Source: AP-15 sp963701815 | Lineage (GTDB): Bacteria > Pseudomonadota > Alphaproteobacteria > ATCC43930 > CGMCC-115725 | Assembly (NCBI GenBank): GCA_963701815.1 | Contig: CAVPBN010000004.1 | Coordinates: forward strand, 124,001-188,000 | Reading direction: 5' to 3' | Length of the DNA stretch: 64,000 nt | In this document: piece after piece, positions 29,898-38,897 of the stretch | Layout: each line of letters opens with the position of its first letter | How positions within the stretch are numbered: position 1 is the stretch's first letter | Notes under the pieces: model-generated | Told to the model about the DNA's origin: nothing | The model's database searches: none | What the model saw: only the letters and a program-made list of their open reading frames with translations | Made by a program: the position numbers and the translations under genes

Positions 29898-32652
29898 ATG
29901 TCCGCAGCAGTGACCGCCAACGATCGGGACAAGACCGCAGCCTGGCATGCTGTCGCAGCAAACGAAGTAATCAGCTTGCAGCAGACGGACGCCGTACGGG
30001 GACTGAGCGCGGGCGAGGTGTCTCGGCGTCTTGCCGAATTCGGGCCAAACCGCCTGCCGGAGGGCAAGACGCGGGGGCCGTTTGCGCGATTTCTCGCACA
30101 GCTCAACAATATTCTGGTCTATGTGTTGCTGGCCGCCGGCTTTGTAAAGCTGATGGTCGGTCTGTGGCTCGACGCGGCGGTGATCCTGGGTGTGGTGATC
30201 ATCAATGCCCTGCTCGGATTCCTGCAGGAGGGCAAGGCCGAAAAGGCCCTGGATTCGATCCGCAACATGCTGTCGGCCGAGGCCCGCACGATACGCGGCG
30301 GAGAGACCCGCCAGATCTCGGCCGAGGAGCTGGTGCCCGGCGATGTCGTGCTCCTCGAATCGGGCGACCGGATCCCCGCCGACCTCCGCCTCGTCGACGT
30401 GAAGAACCTCCGGACCGAAGAGGCGGCGCTGACCGGCGAGTCGGTGCCGATCGACAAGACCACCGAAGCCGTCGCGGCAGCGGGCAACGGTGGGGGACCG
30501 TCAGGGGATGGCCTTTTCCGGGACGCTGGTCTCGACCGGGCGCGGCAAGGGTGTGGTGGTTGCCACGGGCAGCGACACCGAGCTGGGGCGCATCAACCAG
30601 TTGATGGCGGGGGTGAGCGTGCTGGACACGCCATTGCTGCGCCAGATCAAGAAGTTCGGCTACACGATAACCGCCGTAATCGCCGTCGTCGGCGCGATCG
30701 TTTTCGCCTACGGCAGATGGGTGCGGGGGATGGACTTTGTGGCCATCTTTCAGGCGGTGGTCAGCATCGCCGTGTCCGTGATTCCGGAAGGACTGCCCGC
30801 ACTGATCACCGTCACTCTGGCGATCGGCGTGCAGCGCATGGCGCAACGCAACGCCATCATCCGGCGGCTGCCGGCTGTGGAAACGTTGGGGTCGGTCTCT
30901 CGCATTTGCTCCGACAAGACGGGGACGTTGACGCTGATGGAGATGATGGTGGTGTCGGCCGCGACTGCGCACTCCGTCGCCAAGGTAACCGGCGAGGGCT
31001 ACGCCCCCGCGGGCGAGGTCGTCACGGGCGTCGGGGCGGCGCCGGCGGAAGACCCCGTCCTCGGCTTGATGGGACGGGTCTCGATGCTCTGCAACGACGC
31101 CGAGATCCGCCAGGAAGATGGGGTTTGGAAAGTCGAAGGCGACCCCACCGAGGGGGCGCTCTACCCGTTCGCCAGCAAACTCGGCCTCGAGCGGCAAGCC
31201 GAGCAGGCTGCGTATCCGCGGATCGACGCCATCCCGTTCGAATCCGAACACCGCTTCATGGCAACCCTGCACAAGGATGCCGCCGGCAAACAGTTTTTGC
31301 TGGTCAAGGGTGCGCCGGAGGCGATCCTCGACCATTGCGATCGGCAAGCGGGCGGCGGCGGGGAGCCGGAACCTCTCGACCGCGAACATTTCCTGACGGC
31401 GTCGGATGGACTGGCGGCGCAGGGAGAGCGCGTGCTGGCCTTGGCCTGGCTCGACAATCCAGCGCTCACGGCCGGGAACCTCGGACCGGCGGACCTGCCG
31501 AAGAATTTGGTTTTGCTCGGCCTGATCGGGTTGCTCGATCCACCGCGGAAGGAAGCCATAGAGGCGGTGGCCGAGTGCCATGAGGGCGGCATCCGCGTGA
31601 CGATGATTACCGGCGATCACAAAATCACCGCGGCGGCGATCGCCAAGATGCTCGGCATCGGCGACGGCAAAACGGCGATCACCGGGGCGGAAATCGAGGA
31701 AATGGACACCGCGACGCTGCAGGCGCGGGTCGGCGACGTCGATGTCTTTGCGCGCGCGAGCCCGGAGCACAAGCTCCGCCTCGTCAAGGCTATTCAGGCG
31801 AACAAGCAGATCGTGGCGATGACCGGCGACGGGGTCAATGATGCGCCGTCCCTGAAGAAGGCCGATGTCGGCGTCGCGATGGGGATCAAGGGCACCGAGG
31901 TCACCAAGGAGTCGGCCGAGATGGTGCTCGCCGACGACAATTTTGCCTCGATTACCGCCGCCGTTAAGGAAGGGCGCACCGTCTACAACAACATCGAGAA
32001 AGCCATGCTCTTTATGCTGCCGACGAACGTCGCCCAGGCGCTCGTGATCATGGCGGCCATCTTCCTCGGTTTCACCGCGCCGATCACCGCACCGCAAATC
32101 CTTTGGGTCAACATGGTGACCTCGGTGGCGCTCGGGCTCGTGATCTCTTTCGAGCCGCACGAGCTCGATGTCATGCAGCGACTGCCGCGTGCGGTCAACC
32201 GCCCGATCCTCGACGGTTTTGGCGTCTGGCGAGTTGTCTTCGTCGGACTTGCGCTGCTGGCACTGACCTTGTGCGCGTTCTTCTGGATGAAATCGAAGGA
32301 CGCATCGGACGAGCTGGCCAGGTCAGTCGCCGTCAACGCGCTCGTGATCGGTCAGGTCTTCTATCTGCTCAACAGCCGCTATAAGCTGGATTCGTCCCTG
32401 TCATTCAAGGCTCACCTCGGCAACAGGTATTTGGCGATGGGCGTTGGCGCAGTCGTCGTGTTGCAACTTCTGTTCACCTACGTGCCGCTGTTTCAGGAAC
32501 TGTTCGAGACTGCGGCGATCCCGCTTGGGGTTTGGCCGTGGCTGTTCCTCGGCGGCGTTGTGTTCTTTCTGGTCGTGGAAGCGGAGAAGCTGATCATTCG
32601 CATGTCGCGTCGCGGCTTCGGCGTTCCGGTTCCGGCAAAACAGGCAGCCTGA
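29898..32652 (+). CDS. Type II cation-translocating P-type ATPase, Ca2+-ATPase-like (frameshifted)
   Basis: The roughly 917-residue pump shows an N-terminal cation-ATPase domain (GLSAGEVSRRLAEFGPNRL), actuator TGES, TM4 PEGLPALITVTLAIG, phosphorylation site CSDKTGTLT, hinge MTGDGVNDAPSLKKADVGVAMG and six C-terminal helices. The PEGLP motif puts it in subgroup IIA/IIB, where calcium is the usual substrate. The frame breaks at about 30482-30484, just after TEAVAAA and before TVGDRQGMAFSG, where GGG replaces GG; removing one G restores it. It follows PPK2 by 20 bp in the same operon. Calcium export would balance polyphosphate, which binds Ca2+ (inference). Confidence 0.9.
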
Positions 32653-32809
32653 GCCGGTTTTGGTCGTCGGACGCAGGGGTGGGCGGCCGATGGCACACCC
32701 GTCGGCCGTCCCGGTGGCGCATACTGCATAATCCCGGAAAATTCGCCATCCCGAGGACCCGATCGGCTAATATCTGCGGCGTCACCCGACACGGAAGAGG
32801 CCGCCCGCC

Positions 32810-34555
32810 ATGCTGTCGAAAGCCAATGCCGCAATGTCGCAGATCCATATGCAGATCATGTGGAGCCGGCTGATTGCGGTCGTCGAGGAGCAGGCGCAGA
32901 CCCTGGTTCGCACCGCGTTTTCGACGACGGTGCGCGAGGCCGGCGACCTGTCGGCCGGGGTCTTCGACCGCGACGGCAACATGCTGGCGCAGGCGGTGAC
33001 CGGCACGCCCGGCCATGTCAACTCGATGGCGGCGGCGGTCCGGCATTTCCTCGACGCGTTTCCGCTGAAGACGATGCGGCCGGGCGATCATTACATCACC
33101 AACGACCCGTGGCTGACCTGCGGCCATCTGCACGATCTGACCGTAGTCAGCCCGACGTTTCTGCACGGCGAGCCGGTCGGCCTCTTCGCCAGCACGGTCC
33201 ATGTCGTCGACATCGGCGGTCTCGGGATGGGGCCGGACGGGCGCCAGGTATTCGAGGAAGGGCTGTCGATCCCGCTGATGGCGCTGGCCCGCGAGGGGCG
33301 GATGAACGAGGATCTGCTGCGGGTGATCCGCGCCAATGTGCGCGAGCCGCTGCAGGTCGAGGGCGACGTCTACGCGCTCGCCGCCTGCAACGACGAGGGC
33401 AGCCGGCGGCTGGTCGAGATGATGGAGGAGTTCGGCATCGCCAATCTCGATCGATTGGGCGAACACATCATCGAGACCTCGCGCGAGGCGACGATCGAGG
33501 CGATCGGCAGGCTGACACCGGGCACGTACAAAAACAGCCTGACGATGGACGGCTATGACCGCCCGCTGACCCTGGCCGCCGAGATGACCGTCGGCGGCGA
33601 GGGCATCCACGTCGATTTCGCCGGCACCTCGCCGGCCAGCGCCTTCGGCATCAATGTCGTGCTGAACTATACCTTGGCCTATACCGCGTTTGGCGTGAAA
33701 TGCCTGGTCGCCCCCGAGGTGCCGAACAATGCCGGCTCCTTGGCGCCGATAACGGTCGGCGCCCCCGACGGGTGTCTGCTGAACGCCAAACGGCCGCGCG
33801 CGGTCGCCGCCCGGCACACTGTCGGGCATATGCTGCCGGATCTCGTTTTCGGCTGCCTGCATCAGGTCATCGAAGGCGGGGTCCCGGCCGAGGGGGCGTC
33901 GTCATTGTGGATCCCGCAGATCTACGGCGGCGCCGACGTGCTCGACGAGCTCGGCATGGAGGAGGGCAGGGCGCCGCCCGAGATCAGGCCGTTCAGCACC
34001 GCGATCTTTCACAGCGGCGGTGCGGGCGCGCGGCCGGGCAAGGACGGGCTCGACGTGACCGCCTTCCCGTCGGGCGTGCGCACGATCCCGGTCGAGGCGA
34101 CCGAAACGGTGGCGCCCGTCATCTTTCGCAGGCGCGAGTTCCGCGAAGGCTCGGGCGGCGCCGGACAATTCCGCGGCGGGCTCGGCCAGATCATCGAATT
34201 GGGCGGCGCCGACGGCACGCCGATCGCGATGCTGTGCAATTTCGAGCGGGTCGGCAACCCGGCCCGCGGCCGCGACGGCGGCGGCGAAGGCGCCCCCGGC
34301 CGCGTCACATTGGTCTCCGGCCGCCCGATCGGCGCCAAAGGCCGGCAGAGCGTCCCCGGCGGCGATTTCATCCGCCTCGAACTGCCGGGCGGCGGCGGCT
34401 TCGGCGACCCCGCCGCCCGCGACCCCGAGCAGGTCGCGGCCGACGTCGCCGACGGCCTGATCTCGCGCGACGCGGCCGAGCGCGATTACCAGGTAGCGCT
34501 CGCCGCCGATGGCGCCCTCGACCATGCCGCCACCGCAAGGCTGCGCGCGGGGTGA
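32810..34555 (+). CDS. Hydantoinase B/oxoprolinase family protein
   Basis: The 581-residue protein is the HyuB-type subunit of N-methylhydantoinase, acetone carboxylase and 5-oxoprolinase complexes. The family features are the FSTTVREAGDLSAGVFDRDGNMLAQ-type opening (split: FSTTVREAGDLSAG, FDRDGNMLAQ), HGEPVGLFASTVHVVDIGG and the GGGGFGDPAARDPEQVAADV-like ending. The family normally works with an ATP-hydrolysing HyuA subunit, but no hyuA is present on either side here. An alternative Met lies 9 codons in. It overlaps the next small gene by four bases (GTGA). Confidence 0.9.
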   Translation: MLSKANAAMSQIHMQIMWSRLIAVVEEQAQTLVRTAFSTTVREAGDLSAGVFDRDGNMLAQAVTGTPGHVNSMAAAVRHFLDAFPLKTMRPGDHYITNDPWLTCGHLHDLTVVSPTFLHGEPVGLFASTVHVVDIGGLGMGPDGRQVFEEGLSIPLMALAREGRMNEDLLRVIRANVREPLQVEGDVYALAACNDEGSRRLVEMMEEFGIANLDRLGEHIIETSREATIEAIGRLTPGTYKNSLTMDGYDRPLTLAAEMTVGGEGIHVDFAGTSPASAFGINVVLNYTLAYTAFGVKCLVAPEVPNNAGSLAPITVGAPDGCLLNAKRPRAVAARHTVGHMLPDLVFGCLHQVIEGGVPAEGASSLWIPQIYGGADVLDELGMEEGRAPPEIRPFSTAIFHSGGAGARPGKDGLDVTAFPSGVRTIPVEATETVAPVIFRRREFREGSGGAGQFRGGLGQIIELGGADGTPIAMLCNFERVGNPARGRDGGGEGAPGRVTLVSGRPIGAKGRQSVPGGDFIRLELPGGGGFGDPAARDPEQVAADVADGLISRDAAERDYQVALAADGALDHAATARLRAG

Positions 34556-34965
34556 CGAACGCGCGCGCACTCGTCGAAACGCTGCCGCCCGCCGGGCTCA
34601 CGGAGGCAGTCGCGGCGTTGTGGCGGCTGCGGCGGCCAGGTCCCGGTAACTTGTTCCGGGCGCCGGAGTTCGTTCGCCTACGCGATTTCTGCCACGCCCA
34701 CTATGCCGCTGCCGGCTCCGAGTGGAAGGATGCGCTGAGCTTCCCGCTCGGGAACGCGCTGGAAGCGCTCGGCTTGCCGTGCGGTCTTCCACCGGGGAAG
34801 CTCGGTCTGGCGCTCCCTGCCAATCGCGCTTCGATACAATTGCACAAGGCCTTCGAACGCGAAGAGGCCTCCCGCGCCCGTAGAGTCGTCAATCAGCTCG
34901 TCAGAGCAGCCCTTGGAGACGCCCCTCTCGGATCTCGTGAAGCATATCTAAATTCGTTGGGATAG
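34552..34965 (+). CDS. Hypothetical protein coupled to HyuB gene
   Basis: I do not recognise this 137-residue protein. It starts at a GTG overlapping the stop of the hydantoinase B gene by four bases, a coupling that suggests a genuine gene. It is basic and Ala/Leu/Arg-rich without signal peptide or membrane helix; a Gly/Pro-rich middle (LGLPCGLPPGKLGLALPANR) separates two helical halves. It could be an accessory factor of HyuB or belong with the toxin-antitoxin-like genes 6 bp downstream. Confidence 0.55.
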   Translation: MTNARALVETLPPAGLTEAVAALWRLRRPGPGNLFRAPEFVRLRDFCHAHYAAAGSEWKDALSFPLGNALEALGLPCGLPPGKLGLALPANRASIQLHKAFEREEASRARRVVNQLVRAALGDAPLGSREAYLNSLG

Positions 34966-34971
34966 TGTCCG

Positions 34972-35216
34972 ATGCGGCTTCACCCGCATGCGCGCCAGCG
35001 CATGATCGAACGGGGAGCGAGCGAGGACGAAGTGGCGGCGACGATCGGCGACGGCGAGCGGTTTGCGGCCAAGTTCGGCCGCGAAGGCTTCCGCCGGAAT
35101 TTTGGGTTCGACGGGATCTGGCGAGGGCGCCGCTACGCGATCAAGCAGGTCGAGGCGTTCGCCATATTCGAGGATGGCGATTGGCTGGTATCAGCGTCAT
35201 CGTCAAGTATTTTTGA
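34972..35216 (+). CDS. DUF4258 family small protein, toxin-like (frameshifted)
   Basis: The roughly 81-residue protein opens LHPHARQRMIERGASEDEV, the DUF4258 signature (HAxxRMxERG), and ends DWLV then ISVIVKYF in the adjoining frame. One base appears to be missing at about 35189; adding it gives the family's usual W-x-V-x-T-V-x-K-Y-F ending. DUF4258 proteins share the RelE-like fold expected of mRNA-cleaving toxins and are often paired with DUF2283 proteins, as here, where the DUF2283 gene starts 26 bp downstream. Toxicity is not demonstrated. Confidence 0.75.
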
Positions 35217-35242
35217 CCTTAGTTTCAGAGGAGGCCGCCATT

Positions 35243-35491
35243 GTGCAGCTCAGCTACGATCCTCGCCGGAATGTGGCGTATCTTCGTCTCCGCGAGCCGG
35301 CGGGAGCACAAGTCGAGACTCTCCGGCTGAGCGACGAACTGAACGTCGATCTCACTGCGGACGGGACCGTCTACGGGATCGAACTGCTCAACGCGAATGA
35401 ACAGCTGCGGGGGGCCGATGGCGGATCGCTGGTGCTGATCGACGAGGTCGCCGGCCGCCGCACCGAGGTGCCGCTGCCGGAATTCGCTTGA
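35243..35491 (+). CDS. DUF2283 family small protein, antitoxin-like
   Basis: The 82-residue protein has the DUF2283 pattern: LSYDPRRNVAYLRL at the start, LSDELNVDLTADGTVYGIELLNA in the middle (split by the family's conserved Asp and Gly) and a short tail. It starts at GTG 35243 behind a strong GGAGG site; the preceding ATT is in frame but an unlikely start. It follows the DUF4258 gene and is probably its antitoxin, judging from repeated co-occurrence of these two families in TA-like loci (established association, unproven function). Confidence 0.78.
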   Translation: MQLSYDPRRNVAYLRLREPAGAQVETLRLSDELNVDLTADGTVYGIELLNANEQLRGADGGSLVLIDEVAGRRTEVPLPEFA

Positions 35492-35523
35492 ACCTGCTTG
35501 GGGGTGAGGCCGTCGCGTCGCCG

Positions 35524-35770
35524 CTACCAGACGATTTGCGCGCCGTACGCGGCGAAAATCCGGTCGCCGGTGGCGATCGGGATGCCCTCGGCGAGCGCTT
35601 GGGCGATCATCATCCGATCGAACGGGTCCCGATGGAGCCGAGGCAAGGTTGCAAAGCGACGCAAATGGAGGAAGGCGATCGAGAGAATCGAAAATCCCTC
35701 GTCAACGACGATGGTTTCGAGGTCGTCAGGAAGGATCAGCTTTCCCGACGTGTCAAGTGCGGGCGGGCTG
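35524..35770 (-). pseudogene. vapC remnant: C-terminal half of a PIN-domain toxin
   Basis: Translation of this stretch gives about 80 residues ending DPFDRMMIAQALAEG, ATGDRIFAAYGAQIVW and a stop, which is the C-terminal half of VapC ribonucleases. The conserved FDRMMIAQA and ATGD segments carry the third and fourth PIN acidic positions. The N-terminal half, with the first catalytic Asp and Glu, is missing and no start codon is available. The same frame continues upstream to the stop codon of the patatin gene. It is a truncated toxin beside a live TA-like pair on the other strand, marking an eroded TA hotspot. Confidence 0.72.
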
Positions 35771-35823
35771 TTAACCCGGCTTCCCTGTGCGTCGTTGCAA
35801 TCGCCGCTGTCGAGATACGCGCT

Positions 35824-37317
35824 TCAGCTCGCGGGCGTCGCACCCCTCTTTAGGTCGATCTTGGTCGTGCACGGGATTTCCGGCATCGCCTCTGCGCCAG
35901 CTATCGGCGGCTGGGCGGCGCCGAGGTCGGCGAGCAGGGCGCGCCAGCAGGGGTGGCGGCGCAGCAGAAAACGGCCGGCTTCCTCGGTCGTCTGCAATTG
36001 CGGACCGGTCAGGGTCCAGCTCGTCGGCACATCCTTGGCCTTGTCGCGCAGCGCGATATGCGCCGGCGTGTCGGCCGGGATCTGGTCGTAATCGACGGTG
36101 ATCCCGTAGATCTGCATGCCGGCGAATTTGGCCGAATTGCGAGCGCCGGCCGAGGCCTGGGCCAGCTCGCCGAGCAATGCCGAAAGCGCCGCTGCGGAGT
36201 TGGCCGTGTTGGCGTCGATCGGGGCCGACGTCACCGTCTGGATCTGGCCGACCAGACCCGGCTGCTGCGGCTGCCGGTAAAGCCGGTTCGGCGGGTCCGA
36301 GCGCGCGTTGACGACGATGACCGCGAGCCGGCGGATCTTGCCTTCGTTGATCGAACGCAACACGGCGGCATCATCATAGGGCGCGATCAGCGCCGACCTC
36401 AGCGACCGGGTGCCGAGATTGTCGGCAAGCCCGCCATCGAGAAAATAGAGATAATCGATCCGGCGATACGGGTCCCGCCCGTGCCGCAGATCATTGGCGT
36501 AACGGGCATCCTTGTACTCGGCCAAATTCAGATAGGGCGTGTAGGGGTTCGACAGATCGTCCCTGATCCACTCGCCGTTGCGCAGCACGCCGCGGCAGCC
36601 CTCGGAGTAGTCTTTAAACGCGACCGGGGTCAGCAGGATCGGAAAAGCCGCCGATGCCGAGACTGCCGTCGCCACCGGCAGCGCGTCGTAATTCGAGCAA
36701 ACGTCGTCGAGCCGGCGCGGGGCCATCGCAAACGTCTCGCCGCCCGCCATATCGGTTGCGTTCAGCACGATATAGGGCTTGCCCGGCTGGTTCAGCGCGG
36801 ACAGGGTCGCGCCGTGGAAGAGCCGATCGTTGAACAGCGCTTCTTCAGCTTCGATACGGGTGATGCGGCCGGTAACCAGGCCCAGCAGAGTGATCGGGTT
36901 GACCGCGTCGAGTTCGAGCGTCGCCATATTGTCTTGCGTCAGAAAATCGCTGCGCAGCCCGTCGAGATCGCCATCCCAATGACCGGGCGCGCGATGCAGG
37001 CCGAACCAGGCGGCGGTGACGCTGCCGCCCGACACCGACGAGATCAGCTTGACGTCCTCGCTCAGCGCATGCGGGCCGTCGCCGGCGGCGTAGCGCGTTT
37101 GCGACATCTCGCGCAGCACCGCTTCGGCGAGCGCGGCGGCGCGCGAGCCGCCGCCCGAAAAGGTCATCAGGATCACCGGGCGGTCCGGGCTCGCCGGATC
37201 GATGCTGCGCCGGTCGCGATTGGCTTCGCCGGCCTGCAGCGGGGTGTTTTCGAAGTGTGTGCTCGCGCATCCGCCGACCAGCAGAACAACGAGCACGAGC
37301 AGAATTTGTCCTCGCAT
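35824..37317 (-). CDS. Patatin-like phospholipase, lipoprotein
   Basis: The 497-residue protein starts with a lipoprotein signal (lipobox VGGC, Cys at residue 17) and a patatin domain. The oxyanion loop is FSGGGSRAAAL, the nucleophile serine lies in SSVSGGSV and the dyad aspartate is in FLDGGLADN. Such enzymes hydrolyse membrane lipids; here it would be anchored to the inner or outer membrane and face the periplasm. The C-terminal third (RNSAKFAGMQIYGITVDYD) is an extension common in bacterial patatin lipoproteins. It overlaps no other gene; a 71-residue gene lies just upstream. Confidence 0.88.
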   Translation of the reverse strand: MRGQILLVLVVLLVGGCASTHFENTPLQAGEANRDRRSIDPASPDRPVILMTFSGGGSRAAALAEAVLREMSQTRYAAGDGPHALSEDVKLISSVSGGSVTAAWFGLHRAPGHWDGDLDGLRSDFLTQDNMATLELDAVNPITLLGLVTGRITRIEAEEALFNDRLFHGATLSALNQPGKPYIVLNATDMAGGETFAMAPRRLDDVCSNYDALPVATAVSASAAFPILLTPVAFKDYSEGCRGVLRNGEWIRDDLSNPYTPYLNLAEYKDARYANDLRHGRDPYRRIDYLYFLDGGLADNLGTRSLRSALIAPYDDAAVLRSINEGKIRRLAVIVVNARSDPPNRLYRQPQQPGLVGQIQTVTSAPIDANTANSAAALSALLGELAQASAGARNSAKFAGMQIYGITVDYDQIPADTPAHIALRDKAKDVPTSWTLTGPQLQTTEEAGRFLLRRHPCWRALLADLGAAQPPIAGAEAMPEIPCTTKIDLKRGATPAS

Positions 37318-37323
37318 CGCGCT

Positions 37324-37539
37324 CTACGCCTTGCCGAATCGAATGTTCAGCGGCCGGCCCGCGGTCGTGCCGCTGACCAGACCATACCAATGGGTCGGGG
37401 CGTATCCGGAACCCGACAACGAGACGACATAATAGTTCGGCTGGACTATCAACTCGGTCTCGGTTTCGCCGACGACGTTGCCGCTGGCGATTACGTCGCG
37501 GATGTCGTCCGGGTCAAAGGTCACGACAACGTATTCCAT
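37324..37539 (-). CDS. Hypothetical small beta-rich protein
   Basis: This 71-residue protein is not recognised. It starts at ATG 37539 behind a GGAGGAG site and ends 6 bp before the patatin gene, so the two are almost certainly co-transcribed. It begins MEYVVVTFDPDDIRDVIASG and contains alternating hydrophobic residues (LIVQPNYYVVSL), consistent with a small beta structure. No signal or membrane helix is present. It may regulate or assist the patatin lipoprotein; this is only context. Confidence 0.62.
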   Translation of the reverse strand: MEYVVVTFDPDDIRDVIASGNVVGETETELIVQPNYYVVSLSGSGYAPTHWYGLVSGTTAGRPLNIRFGKA

Positions 37540-37717
37540 TCCGACGCTCCTCCGCCGACCGAGATTAACCAAGAATCGCGGCAGCAGAAATACCGGCCGC
37601 AGCAACCGGCCGAATCGGCGCCGTCCTTCGGGGTGTCGAAACCGCGACTGCACGGCCCTGCGGCTTGGTTTTGGGGCTGTGGTGGACGCCGGCGCCGACG
37701 CGGCGTAAAATCCGGGC

Positions 37718-38897
37718 ATGATCCCGCCGGCCGGTCTCGCGCCCTTTGCGTCGAAGCCGGAGGAGTCTCGCGGACGGCTCCATCCGGAGCCCGAGCATGC
37801 GGTGCGGTCGGCATTTCAACGCGACCGCGACCGCATCATTCATTGCTCTGCTTTCCGCCGGTTGACCCATAAGACGCAAGTCTTTGTCTACCACGAGGGC
37901 GACCACTACCGGACGAGGCTCACCCACAGCCTCGAGGTGGCCCAGATCGCACGCACGATCGGCCGTGCTCTCGGCCTCGACGAGGATCTGGCCGAAACAT
38001 TGGCGCTGGCCCACGATCTCGGCCATACCCCGTTCGGCCATGCCGGCGAGGAGGCCCTCAATGCCGAAATGGCCTGCTTTGGCGGGTTCTCGCATAACGA
38101 CCAGACTTTGCGCATCCTGACCCGCCTGGAGCGCCGTTACGCCGAGTTCGACGGCCTCAACCTGACCTGGGAATCGCTCGAAGGCACGGTCAAGCACAAC
38201 GGGCCGTTGCGCGGCCCCGGGCATAGCGCACCCGTTGCCGCCGACTATCGCCGAATACGACTGCATCCACCCGCTGGCCCTCGAAACCTTCCCATCCGCC
38301 GAGGCGCAGGTCGCCGCCCTGGCCGACGATATCGCCTACAACAATCACGATATCGACGACGGGCTGCGCGCGGGATTGTTTACCGTCGCCGATCTCGCTG
38401 CCGTGCCCCTCGTCGGGCCGGTCTTTGCTTCGGTCGCCTCGCGCTATCCGTCGCTCGAAACATCGCGATTGATCCATGAATCGATCCGCCGGCTGATCGA
38501 TGCGATGGTCGGCGATCTGCTCACTGAAACGCGCTCGCGGCTGGCGGCGGGAAACGTCGGGTCGGCCGACAACGTCCGACGGCTCGCCGCCCCGGTGGTC
38601 GCGTTCTCGGCCGAGATGCAGCGCAACGACCGGGCCCTCAAGGGGTTTCTGTTCGAGCGGATGTACCGCCATCATCGGGTCAACCGGATGAGTCAAAAGG
38701 CACGGCGCGTCGTCCACGACCTGTTCGGGCTCTATCTCGGCGAGCCGGACTGCCTGCCGCGCGAGTGGCGGCTGCTCGCCGCCGGCGCCGACGATCATCA
38801 TACCGCCAGGATTGCCGCCGATTACCTCGCCGGGATGACCGATCGTTTCGCCCTTGAGGAGCACCATCGCTTGTTCGACGCCTATGCCCATACATGA
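37718..38897 (+). CDS. dgt: Deoxyguanosinetriphosphate triphosphohydrolase-like protein (frameshifted)
   Basis: The roughly 392-residue HD-domain enzyme hydrolyses dNTPs to deoxynucleosides and triphosphate. Visible motifs are FRRLTHKTQVF, the metal His in RTRLTHSLEV, the HD pair in LALAHDLGHTPFGHAGEE and ADDIAYNNHDIDDGLRAGL. The frame changes at about 38222, between HNGPLRGPG and PPTIAEYDCIHPLA; removing one C restores it. It ends in a 4-bp ATGA overlap with argS, as is common in alphaproteobacteria, and heads the operon through scpB. It regulates dNTP pools, presumably constitutively. Confidence 0.92.

Noticed and set aside
30202..32160. 652-codon minus-strand frame inside the P-ATPase gene
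   Set aside because: Shadow of the ATPase; no family features.
35953..37872. 639-codon plus-strand frame opposite the patatin gene
   Set aside because: Shadow frame; patatin on the other strand has a lipobox and both catalytic motifs.
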